Origin: a virus
Virus record (IMG/VR): IMGVR_UViG_3300009159_000354
Span: 1-22,429 of that record
DNA: 22,429 nt
Strand: one strand, 5' to 3'
A model generated the notes under the pieces. The model was not told the origin of the DNA. It saw only the letters and a list, made by a program, of their open reading frames with translations, and searched no databases. The position numbers were made by a program, and so were the translations under genes. Positions 8,608 through 13,994 of this stretch are shown one piece after another (the stretch's first letter is position 1; every line of letters begins with the position of its first letter).

Positions 8608-9396
8608 ATGGCCAAGAAGATTTTTACCGACTTTGACTTCCAGTCGGTTTCTAAAGTCATCAACCTGCCAAGTCCGTCGAGCAGCGGCGACGGGGTGCCG
8701 AAATCCTACGTTGACAGCCTTGTCGAGGGCCTAGCGTGGAAAGATTCCTGTCGCGTGGCAACGCAATCCAACCTAAACCTTGCCAGTCCTGGTGCCACGA
8801 TTGATGGCATCACAATGGCCAGTCAAGATCGGGTACTGGTGCGAGCGCAATCCACCGCATCAGAAAACGGTATCTATGTATGGAACGGTGCTAGCACCGC
8901 CATGACCCGTTCGCTCGATGCCAGCACCTTCGCCGAACTGGAACAGGCGGTTACCACTGTTGAAGAAGGGACCAGTGCAGCGGCCACCTACCGTCAAGAT
9001 CAAGTCAACGGAACCATTGGCTCCAGCACTATCAGCTGGGTTAGCTTCGGCACGTCGGCCCCGGCGGCCAGTGAAAGCACGGCTGGCATTGCTGAGCTGG
9101 CAACGCAAGCCGAAACGGATGCTGGCACTGACGATCTCCGTATTGTCACCCCGCTAAAACTAGCCACGTGGTCTGGCCGCATTAAAAAGTACTCGGTCAG
9201 CATTGGTGATGGTAGCGCCACCAGCTACACAGTTACCCACAACTTGGCTAGCCGTGATGTGCATGTAACTATTTACAACTCCAGCACATACGACGAAGTA
9301 TTTACCGATGTGACGCATACCACTACCAACACACTGACCCTTGTGTTTGCAACAGCTCCTGCCTCTAATGCTTATCGCGTGGTGGTAGTTGGATAA
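8608..9396 (+). CDS. Tail fibre-like structural protein
   Basis: A 262-residue protein. Residues 1-45 (KVINLPSPSSSGDGVPKSYVDSL in segments) match the common phage fibre motif of a sheath segment ending in PKSYVD. Residues about 45-150 (WKDSCRVATQSN, GITMASQDRVLV, ENGIYVWNG) form the well-known phage fibre domain that follows it. The C-terminal part from about 195 (KYSVSIGDGSATSYTVTHNL) is a beta domain similar in style to the tip domain of the previous gene. It follows the upstream stop by 1 nt and its TAA overlaps the next ATG as TAATG. A role as adhesin or fibre subunit is well supported by the domain pattern. Confidence 0.82.
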   Translation: MAKKIFTDFDFQSVSKVINLPSPSSSGDGVPKSYVDSLVEGLAWKDSCRVATQSNLNLASPGATIDGITMASQDRVLVRAQSTASENGIYVWNGASTAMTRSLDASTFAELEQAVTTVEEGTSAAATYRQDQVNGTIGSSTISWVSFGTSAPAASESTAGIAELATQAETDAGTDDLRIVTPLKLATWSGRIKKYSVSIGDGSATSYTVTHNLASRDVHVTIYNSSTYDEVFTDVTHTTTNTLTLVFATAPASNAYRVVVVG

Positions 9397-10076
9397 TGAG
9401 TAACACGTTTTTAACAGCAATCCAACTACCAGCGGGTACTGCATCAAATGCACCGCTAAACCTGCAATCAGGCACAAGCCTGACAAGTGCAGCAGCTGGA
9501 GCAATAGAGTACGACGGTACAACTATTTTCACAACTACAAATGCGACATCTGGTAGAAGTGTTTCCCCTTCCACGTTACTTTACCGATTAAATAGTGACA
9601 AGGTAGGGACTAACACATCTGCCACACAATCATTGTTTGGCGTTGGGCTTTCGCTTCCAGCTAGCACGGTATATGTTTTTGAGTCTGGATTTACTTTGCA
9701 AAAAACCGCAGGCACAACTAGCCACACTATTGACATCTCATTTGCAGTTACTGCAGCGCTAAATAATATCAGATACCAAGGAATTGTCAGCACATATTTA
9801 ACCCCCTCGACGACAGGCTTAAGTACAAGCACAAGTAACTTTTGGAGCACAAGTGTTGGCGCTTTGACAATTACCGCCGCAACCACCACACTTGGAGTAT
9901 TGCATTCGGTCACGTTAAAAGGCACATTCTCAACCAATAACGCTACAACGCTGACGCCTTCCTACTCTGGCAGTAGCGCTCCGGGTGGTGCCTACAGCAC
10001 AAAAATTGGCTCGTACTTCTCGCTTTGGCCTATCGGCGCCGCTGGCGCCAACACCTCCGTCGGATCCTGGGCATAG
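9396..10076 (+). CDS. Virion appendage protein, C-terminal beta domain
   Basis: A 226-residue Ser/Thr/Ala-rich protein with a beginning like fibre-class proteins (LPAGTASNAPLNLQSGTSLT, then GAIEYDGTTIFTT). The AGTASxAPLxLxSGT and GAIEYDG signatures occur widely in phage proteins predicted to coat or decorate the virion. It is predicted all-beta, without a catalytic motif. It starts inside the previous stop (TAATG) and is the last gene before a small membrane protein. It is therefore probably the end of the fibre operon section. Confidence 0.72.
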   Translation: MSNTFLTAIQLPAGTASNAPLNLQSGTSLTSAAAGAIEYDGTTIFTTTNATSGRSVSPSTLLYRLNSDKVGTNTSATQSLFGVGLSLPASTVYVFESGFTLQKTAGTTSHTIDISFAVTAALNNIRYQGIVSTYLTPSTTGLSTSTSNFWSTSVGALTITAATTTLGVLHSVTLKGTFSTNNATTLTPSYSGSSAPGGAYSTKIGSYFSLWPIGAAGANTSVGSWA

Positions 10077-10080
10077 ACTT

Positions 10081-10089
10081 TGTTAAAAT
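10081..10089 (+). promoter_or_regulatory. Candidate extended -10 promoter before the lysis genes
   Basis: TGTTAAAAT reads as an extended -10 element (TGn followed by TAAAAT, five of six consensus bases). It lies in the gap between the last fibre gene and the small membrane protein at 10111, 21 nt before its start. No -35 box is seen. It could give the lysis genes their own transcript. Confidence 0.3.
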
Positions 10090-10110
10090 GTGGGCACCTA
10101 ACCGCCTGCC

Positions 10111-10353
10111 GTGTCAACCCCTGAACCACAACCAGGGTTTTGGCGTGGCGTTCGTCAGGAAGCTTTGGCTGGCATTGTTGTCCTTGCAGTTGGCAGCGCT
10201 GGCGCTGGCATCTTCTACCTCTGCTACACCGTCCCAACCAAGCTGGATGACGTGCTGAGCAACCAGCAGTTGATCCAAAAAAAGCTTGGTGACGTTGAAG
10301 ACAAAGTGCTCGACCATGACGTGCGTATTATCAAGCTGGAACTAGCCCGCTAA
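10111..10353 (+). CDS. Small membrane protein, holin candidate
   Basis: An 80-residue protein from a GTG start (MSTPEPQPGFWRGVRQEALA). Residues about 18-40 form one hydrophobic segment (AGIVVLAVGSAGAGIFYLCY) and the rest is a charged helix (LSNQQLIQKKLGDVEDKVLD), a likely coiled coil. One transmembrane helix plus a charged coiled-coil C-terminus, positioned shortly before a cell-wall hydrolase, fits a phage holin or a lysis-associated membrane protein. It also resembles short membrane proteins I recall from cyanophages that remain unnamed. The GTG start is chosen because the upstream frame has no better start. Membrane location is well supported; the holin role is inferred. Confidence 0.7.
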   Translation: MSTPEPQPGFWRGVRQEALAGIVVLAVGSAGAGIFYLCYTVPTKLDDVLSNQQLIQKKLGDVEDKVLDHDVRIIKLELAR

Positions 10354-10355
10354 GC

Positions 10356-10538
10356 GTGACGGAACGTCTAATCATCCATAGCACTGACATCGGCCAGGGC
10401 TTTACCATCGACCAACTTGAAAACGAGCGTGGCGAACTATACTACCGCGTTTGCAAGGGCAGTTTTTGCCGGTATTGCGAGGACGAATACTTCACCCGTA
10501 TGTACGCCGCCGAAATGGGCTGGAGCCCTACTGACTGA
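10356..10538 (+). CDS. 60-residue protein with a CxxxxCxxC cluster
   Basis: A short GTG-start frame begins 2 nt after the previous stop. The cysteines C33, C38 and C41 lie in VCKGSFCRYCEDEYF, suggestive of metal binding, but with only three Cys. The sequence ends GWSPTD. The last 11 bases overlap the end of the opposite-strand HNH gene. I do not recognise the family. Its tight spacing and lack of frame alternatives support it as coding. Confidence 0.65.
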   Translation: MTERLIIHSTDIGQGFTIDQLENERGELYYRVCKGSFCRYCEDEYFTRMYAAEMGWSPTD

Positions 10539-10836
10539 GCCAGTACAAAATTGCATCCTCTAGATGCGGCTCCCAAAAATGCTGTGTGCGAAACCATTCT
10601 TTCCATTCGTTGGAACTTTTGCGCACATTACAATTAAAACAAGCTGCAACTAAGTTGGATGTTGAAGTTTCTCCACCTTTGGATTTTGGGCGCACGTGAT
10701 CAAGAGTTCCAGACTTACCTAGATGTTCTCGACAATATGCGCACTTATAGTCCCATCCCTTCAGTATTTGATCTCGAAACCTAGCCTTAGCCTGGCGTTT
10801 ACTTACAAAGCCGAGTTCCTCGTCGATGTAGTCCAC
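10528..10836 (-). CDS. HNH endonuclease (free-standing, opposite strand)
   Basis: A 102-residue HNH nuclease. Zinc-site pairs C32-x-x-C35 (CAYC) and C66-x-x-C69 (CFNC) bracket the active site, with the LDHVRPKSKGG motif giving D46-H47 and later N61 (SNLV) and N70. The C-terminus (WFRTQHFWEPHLEDAILYWLSQ in segments) is typical of phage HNH proteins I recall from cyanophages. It uses a GTG start and is the only leftward gene in the rightward module, overlapping the upstream Cys-rich gene by 11 bp. HNH proteins of this type make DNA nicks or double-strand breaks and commonly act as mobile homing nucleases, or help terminase. Its reversed placement between lysis genes favours a mobile insertion. 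Confidence 0.88.
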   Translation of the reverse strand: MDYIDEELGFVSKRQAKARFRDQILKGWDYKCAYCREHLGKSGTLDHVRPKSKGGETSTSNLVAACFNCNVRKSSNEWKEWFRTQHFWEPHLEDAILYWLSQ

Positions 10837-10847
10837 GCGAGGTCGAA

Positions 10848-10864
10848 GCTACCCAAACGGTAGC
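10848..10864. repeat. Short inverted repeat upstream of the HNH gene
   Basis: GCTACC and GGTAGC flank a 5-nt loop (CAAAC). It lies in the 97-bp gap between the HNH start and the small gene at 10934. No T run follows on either strand, so it is not an intrinsic terminator. It may be an operator or leader structure. Confidence 0.35.
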
Positions 10865-10933
10865 CCAAAAAACACGGTACCGCTGGACAACCCCGATACC
10901 AGTTGTAGACTTACACAAGTTAGCTCTATATCC

Positions 10934-11080
10934 ATGGACATCCTTCACAACGCCGGTTTCTGGGTCGTGATTGCCGCAGCATCCGAGTTGATCGCGCTAA
11001 ACCCCAAACTCAAAGCAAACAGCATCATCCAACTGACATTCCAGATCCTGAACCTTCTGCGTCCCAGGAAACGTGGCTAA
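10934..11080 (+). CDS. 48-residue hydrophobic protein, second holin candidate
   Basis: A short frame (MDILHNAGFWVVIAAASELI, ending RPRKRG) with TAA at 11078-11080. Residues about 8-22 are hydrophobic and the C-terminus is very basic (LRPRKRG), a topology like small holins or antiholins. I recall similar short proteins before endolysin genes in cyanophages. Its stop overlaps the hydrolase start by 8 nt (GTG to TAA), the same coupling used by neighbours elsewhere in the window. This overlap supports the call. A possible weak promoter lies 3-30 nt upstream. Function is inferred from position and topology. Confidence 0.6.
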   Translation: MDILHNAGFWVVIAAASELIALNPKLKANSIIQLTFQILNLLRPRKRG

Positions 11081-12188
11081 TCCCAACGCCATCAGGCTGC
11101 TGGATCTAGTGCGGTTTTACCGTAGCTTGCCGTACCAGATGGCGGCTATCTCCGAACTGGAGGAGGCCATCAACAAAGCCAACCCCCACATCCTGGGGCG
11201 CGACCAAGCCTGGTTCAAAACCTGGAGCCAGGCCAAAAAGCAAGTCGAAATCAACAACGACTGGAACGGCATCGTCACAGCTGCCCGCATTGCCGGTGCC
11301 AAGTATCCCGAACTGGTAGCCGCCCAATGGACTCTGGAATCAGCCCAAGGCAAAATTGTCTCAGGCCGTAACAACTTCTTTGGTCTCAAGGGCGATGGTA
11401 CCTTGACCACTACTCAGGAATTTGTAAACGGTAACTGGATCACAATTCGTGACAACTTTCTAGATTTTCCCGATATTCAGACAGCCGTTTGCTATTTGGT
11501 AACTCGCTGGTACAAGGACTACAAAACCTGGAAAGGCTGTAACAACGGCCAAACCCGAGCTGAAGCAGCTAAGTGGCTACAGAAAGACGGATACGCCACC
11601 GACCCCGAGTACGCCAACCGCCTAATCCAACTGATGGATGAACACCAGCCCGCTGACACAAAGGAACACCTGCTAAAGGTGACCTACGAATACCAACTGG
11701 ACAACAAGTCTGGTACAGGTTACCGCGAGTGCTTCAGTTCCAGCTGCGCGATGGTGGCCCGCTACTGGGGCAAGATCGGCAATGACGACAGCTACAACCT
11801 CGTCCGCAAAAAATACGGTGATACCACCGATGTCCACGCCCAAGTCGCAGCCCTCAAGGAACTGGGACTACGGGCCACCTTCATCATGAATGGAACTGCT
11901 GCTGACCTGGAAGGCGAAATAAACATGGGCTACCCAACCCCCGTTGGTTGGCTCCACCGTGGCAGCGTCACCAAACCCACAGGCGGCGGCCACTGGAGCG
12001 TGGTGATCGGCTACACCCCAACCCACTTTGTGTTGAATGACCCGAATGGGGAGGCCAACCTTGTTGCAGGCGGTTACGTCAGTAACAAAGGCGGCGCTGG
12101 AGTGGCCTATTCTCGTAAGAATTGGCTACCTCGCTGGCTCGTTGACGGGCCCGAGTCTGGCTGGTTCCTGCGCGTTAGGCCCGTATGA
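11073..12188 (+). CDS. Two-domain cell-wall hydrolase: glucosaminidase (GH73-like) plus C39-like peptidase
   Basis: A 371-residue lysis or virion-associated enzyme. Residues about 62-195 resemble the FlgJ/GH73 glucosaminidase fold, with WTLES (candidate catalytic Glu at residue 89) followed by NNFFGLKG, which would cut the glycan chain. Residues about 202-371 resemble the C39-like peptidase fold: the first Cys in ECFSSSCAM (C220) aligns with the catalytic Cys of CGPxxLAM, with H307 in GGGHWSVVIGY and D323 in NDPNG as the other two catalytic residues. This half would cut peptides. The N-terminal 55 residues are a helical region of unknown role. It uses a GTG start overlapping the previous stop by 8 nt. 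No signal peptide is seen, so export would need the holin. A structural lysin role cannot be excluded. Confidence 0.87.
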   Translation: MANPNAIRLLDLVRFYRSLPYQMAAISELEEAINKANPHILGRDQAWFKTWSQAKKQVEINNDWNGIVTAARIAGAKYPELVAAQWTLESAQGKIVSGRNNFFGLKGDGTLTTTQEFVNGNWITIRDNFLDFPDIQTAVCYLVTRWYKDYKTWKGCNNGQTRAEAAKWLQKDGYATDPEYANRLIQLMDEHQPADTKEHLLKVTYEYQLDNKSGTGYRECFSSSCAMVARYWGKIGNDDSYNLVRKKYGDTTDVHAQVAALKELGLRATFIMNGTAADLEGEINMGYPTPVGWLHRGSVTKPTGGGHWSVVIGYTPTHFVLNDPNGEANLVAGGYVSNKGGAGVAYSRKNWLPRWLVDGPESGWFLRVRPV

Positions 12189-12406
12189 ATCTGATTGAGC
12201 AAACCCTAGAAGCTAAGCTCAGTGAACGCAGTACAGCCGACATGTTGAAAAAGCGCTACGACGAAAAGGACTGGAACGGCCTTCTCGAAGCAGCGCTTTT
12301 GTTGAATACGCTCCATCACATGGAACGTGCCAAGTCAGCCTGGGCTATCCGCGAAGCAGCTAGTAACCTGGGTGCCAACAACGGCATGGACCGCGACTCT
12401 GCCTAG
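12185..12406 (+). CDS. 73-residue helical protein, last rightward gene
   Basis: A helical protein (MNLIEQTLEAKLSERSTADM, then KKRYDEKDWNGLLEAALLLN). It has no Cys, no membrane segment and no known motif. It overlaps the hydrolase stop by 4 nt (ATGA) and its own TAG at 12404-12406 lies inside a CTAG that also gives the stop of the opposite gene. The position after the lysin suggests an accessory or regulatory role, but I do not recognise the family. Confidence 0.7.
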   Translation: MNLIEQTLEAKLSERSTADMLKKRYDEKDWNGLLEAALLLNTLHHMERAKSAWAIREAASNLGANNGMDRDSA

Positions 12407-12564
12407 ACCGCAAAAATATCCTTGTACTGTTGAGCAAGTCCGGTGTACAAACTGTGCATGGGGTGCGTTTCGTTCGTTCGCCCATCCAACTTGTACAACC
12501 ATTCCAAGTATTCCTGGCGATCATCTTCGATCACCACTTTCTGCCAAGGCTGTAGTTCAGGCAT
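12403..12564 (-). CDS. 53-residue small protein (MPELQPWQKVVIEDDR)
   Basis: The frame is open to an ATG at 12603, but I chose the ATG at 12564 (MPELQPWQKVVIEDDRQEYL) because it overlaps the upstream stop by exactly 8 nt (ATGCCTGA), the pattern repeated at several other junctions here. The longer start would add 13 residues (MAAPHPNVVVLNA) and a 47-nt overlap. The core with LYKLDGR and HPMHSLYTGLA is one I recall from unnamed cyanophage proteins. It is the last gene of the leftward module and shares its stop codon bases with the rightward gene. Function unknown. Confidence 0.68.
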   Translation of the reverse strand: MPELQPWQKVVIEDDRQEYLEWLYKLDGRTNETHPMHSLYTGLAQQYKDIFAV

Positions 12565-12784
12565 TGCGTTGAGTACGACGACGTTGGGGTGTGGGGCGGC
12601 CATAGTTTTCTGACCGCACCAGGGAAGTGCATTTGGCAGCCAAGGGCGGGATTTCCACTAGACAGCCGACATGCTGCAATTTAGCTGCTTCGATGGCTTC
12701 TGGAATTGTGCGCCCCTTAAAGATGTCCCTAAGGGCCCCACGACCTGGCAACCAAACCAGCAGCTCAAAGTAATCGTCAGCCAT
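12557..12784 (-). CDS. 75-residue small protein (MADDYFELLVWLPGRG)
   Basis: The frame continues upstream to 12853, but the ATG at 12784 overlaps the previous stop by 8 nt (ATGGCTGA) and gives a natural small protein, MADDYFELLVWLPGRGALRD. The upstream extension (MVFLNQWRICFLLVSAACLS) would look like a lipoprotein signal but overlaps 77 bp of another gene and is more likely a shadow. The N-terminal 60 residues look like an alpha/beta domain (helix around TIPEAIEAAKL); the tail is Arg-rich. I do not recognise the family. Confidence 0.65.
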   Translation of the reverse strand: MADDYFELLVWLPGRGALRDIFKGRTIPEAIEAAKLQHVGCLVEIPPLAAKCTSLVRSENYGRPTPQRRRTQRNA

Positions 12785-13070
12785 TGGACACCCTGATAAA
12801 CACGCTGCACTCACCAGCAAAAAACAGATTCTCCACTGGTTCAGGAAAACCAATGGAGCATTTGTTGCCTACCCATAAAGCACACGATGCACAGGAATGG
12901 GCAGCTGCAGACTTGCGCCTGGGAATTTCAGGAAACAGTTTTCTGTGACCAACCCCAAACCAGATCTGCTCGACAGTGTGGCGCGATATGCCATGCCGTT
13001 GAGCAGTTACCTTGGGGCTATCTGGCGATAGCAGAATGTCGCGGACAGCTTCAGGAGAAACTTTCGTCAT
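12777..13070 (-). CDS. HTH protein with a C-terminal four-Cys cluster, likely transcription regulator
   Basis: A 97-residue protein. Residues 6-42 form a helix-turn-helix of the AVRDILLSPDSPKVTAQRHG / ISRHTVEQIWFG pattern. Residues 60-88 hold C60-x-x-C63, C71 and C88 in SCASCALWVGNKCSIGF and GECSVF, a candidate zinc site. I recall the same HTH plus Cys-rich layout, with PEIPRR between the halves, in many cyanophage genomes. It is therefore likely a small DNA-binding regulator. It follows the previous leftward gene by 6 nt and overlaps the next by 8 nt. Targets are unknown. Confidence 0.78.
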   Translation of the reverse strand: MTKVSPEAVRDILLSPDSPKVTAQRHGISRHTVEQIWFGVGHRKLFPEIPRRKSAAAHSCASCALWVGNKCSIGFPEPVENLFFAGECSVFIRVSNG

Positions 13071-13076
13071 AGTTTG

Positions 13077-13313
13077 TCACTCTGCTGCCCGGCCAATGGA
13101 CGTCCAACTCCTGGGGTAGTCGGACTCCTCAATAGCATGGATAGCAACAGGAGCACCATTCCAGTCAGCAGCAATTCGCGCCGCTTCAACCGCCCTTTCG
13201 TAGGTAAGCCACGACCCCGCATCATCCCTGGAATAGGTAAGGCTAATAATCCGCGTATTCGGCTGACAGGCCGCAATGTACTTGTCATCACAGACAACGA
13301 TGTACCGGGTCAC
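13077..13313 (-). CDS. 78-residue hypothetical protein
   Basis: A GTG-start protein (MTRYIVVCDDKYIAACQPNT) with a pattern of alternating strands and a helix (YERAVEAARIAADW, then PVAIHAIEESDYP). It looks like a small alpha/beta domain of the kind that binds a protein partner rather than an enzyme. It begins 3 nt after the upstream stop and ends 6 nt before the next ATG. No family recognised. The GTG is the only start that avoids overlapping the upstream gene. Confidence 0.68.
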   Translation of the reverse strand: MTRYIVVCDDKYIAACQPNTRIISLTYSRDDAGSWLTYERAVEAARIAADWNGAPVAIHAIEESDYPRSWTSIGRAAE

Positions 13314-13316
13314 AGA

Positions 13317-13580
13317 TCAGGCTCCGGTTTCGGCTTGCTTGGGACGCATCCTTCCTTGTACCCGCCTCTTCACCGAGTCCGCCCATGCTGCATGATCCGC
13401 CGCCTCCGCAGCCCTGTACTCCGACCCTGGAACAGCCTTTTCCAATGCGGCATAAACCATATCCCGCAAGTACGCCGTTACCCGCTTGCCTTCCCGAACA
13501 GCCAGCTGCTCCACCAACTCGTAACGATTCCTATCCAACAACAGCTGGCAATAAAACTTCTGTCCGTGCTTAAGCGGCAT
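13317..13580 (-). CDS. Ribbon-helix-helix-like small DNA-binding protein
   Basis: An 87-residue protein. Residues 8-45 (KFYCQLLLDRNRYELVEQLA, then GKRVTAYLRDMVYAALEKAV) follow the ribbon-helix-helix pattern: a beta strand, a helix, a G-K turn and a second helix. The C-terminal part is helical and Arg-rich. I recall similar MPLKHGQKFYCQLLLD starts in cyanophage and cyanobacterial proteins. It is the first gene after a 43-bp gap that contains a candidate promoter, so it may head a transcription unit. A regulatory role is inferred from fold pattern. Confidence 0.75.
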   Translation of the reverse strand: MPLKHGQKFYCQLLLDRNRYELVEQLAVREGKRVTAYLRDMVYAALEKAVPGSEYRAAEAADHAAWADSVKRRVQGRMRPKQAETGA

Positions 13581-13602
13581 AACCTGCAGTCTACTCTGCT
13601 AC

Positions 13603-13611
13603 ATAGTATCA
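13603..13611 (-). promoter_or_regulatory. Candidate extended -10 promoter for the last leftward genes
   Basis: Read leftward, TGATACTAT is an extended -10 element (TGn plus TACTAT) 23 nt before the ATG at 13580, in one of the few gaps of the leftward module. No clear -35 box is seen. The gap also carries the shared TATGTAGCAGAGTA motif. Confidence 0.35.
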
Positions 13612-13623
13612 CAATGTACCACA

Positions 13624-13839
13624 CTAGCCGCCCCACCTGACATCCTGATCCACCTTTTTCCGCCACGCCCCAAGCTGCGCCTTCCGACTGGTGCTCCGAG
13701 TCTTGGCACATCCCTTGCGTATATCCCTAGCCCACGCCAAAAAACCGGCCATACGCTGGAGATCCGCAGTTTTAGCCTGCCGAATCTCCTCATACAGCCA
13801 GTCGAGGATAATTTGCCTTCCCGTCCGCGCTGGACTCAC
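13624..13839 (-). CDS. 71-residue basic helical protein
   Basis: The frame is open to an ATG at 14112, but that upstream part lies over the polymerase C-terminus and the 52-residue gene. The natural start is the GTG at 13839, which overlaps the previous TGA as GTGA. The product (MSPARTGRQIILDWLYEEIR) is helical, with an Arg/Lys-rich C-terminus ending in VDQDVRWGG. The composition suggests nucleic-acid contact, but no motif is recognised. The GTGA junction matches that at 57-60. Confidence 0.62.
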   Translation of the reverse strand: MSPARTGRQIILDWLYEEIRQAKTADLQRMAGFLAWARDIRKGCAKTRSTSRKAQLGAWRKKVDQDVRWGG

Positions 13840-13994
13840 GGGTCTTGGTTTGAGACTGTCATGATTTTGACGATGGTGTCCTGTGGAAAACGTGCCAAGG
13901 CCAGTTGCCTGGCATGGAACGCATCCTCTGCCTCGACCGTGTAGGCATGTATCACTCCCTGCTTGGGACGGAGTAGTACCTGGTAATACGTCAT
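13836..13994 (-). CDS. 52-residue small alpha/beta protein after the polymerase
   Basis: A frame starts at ATG 13994 inside the polymerase stop (ATGA) and runs MTYYQVLLRPKQGVIHAYTV to VSNQDP. The layout of strand, strand (GVIHAYTVEA), helix (AEDAFHARQLALARF) and strand (TIVKIMTV) is a plausible complete mini-fold. The frame is closed by TGA at 13836-13838, which overlaps the GTG of the next gene. Overlaps at both ends support it as real. Function unknown; the position suggests co-expression with the polymerase. Confidence 0.65.
   Translation of the reverse strand: MTYYQVLLRPKQGVIHAYTVEAEDAFHARQLALARFPQDTIVKIMTVSNQDP

Noticed and set aside
10848-10864. Hairpin as intrinsic terminator
   Set aside because: The stem is only 6 bp and has no T run after it on either strand.
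12785-12853. Lipoprotein-like signal (LLVSAACLSGC) as N-terminus of the 75-residue gene
   Set aside because: It lies inside the preceding HTH gene, and the ATG at 12784 gives the usual 8-nt overlap. A spanin-like role was considered and dropped because the segment is probably not translated.
13074-13640. Rightward frame of 188 codons opposite the ribbon-helix-helix gene
   Set aside because: Antisense shadow of two well-placed leftward genes; its product looks random and has no supporting junctions.
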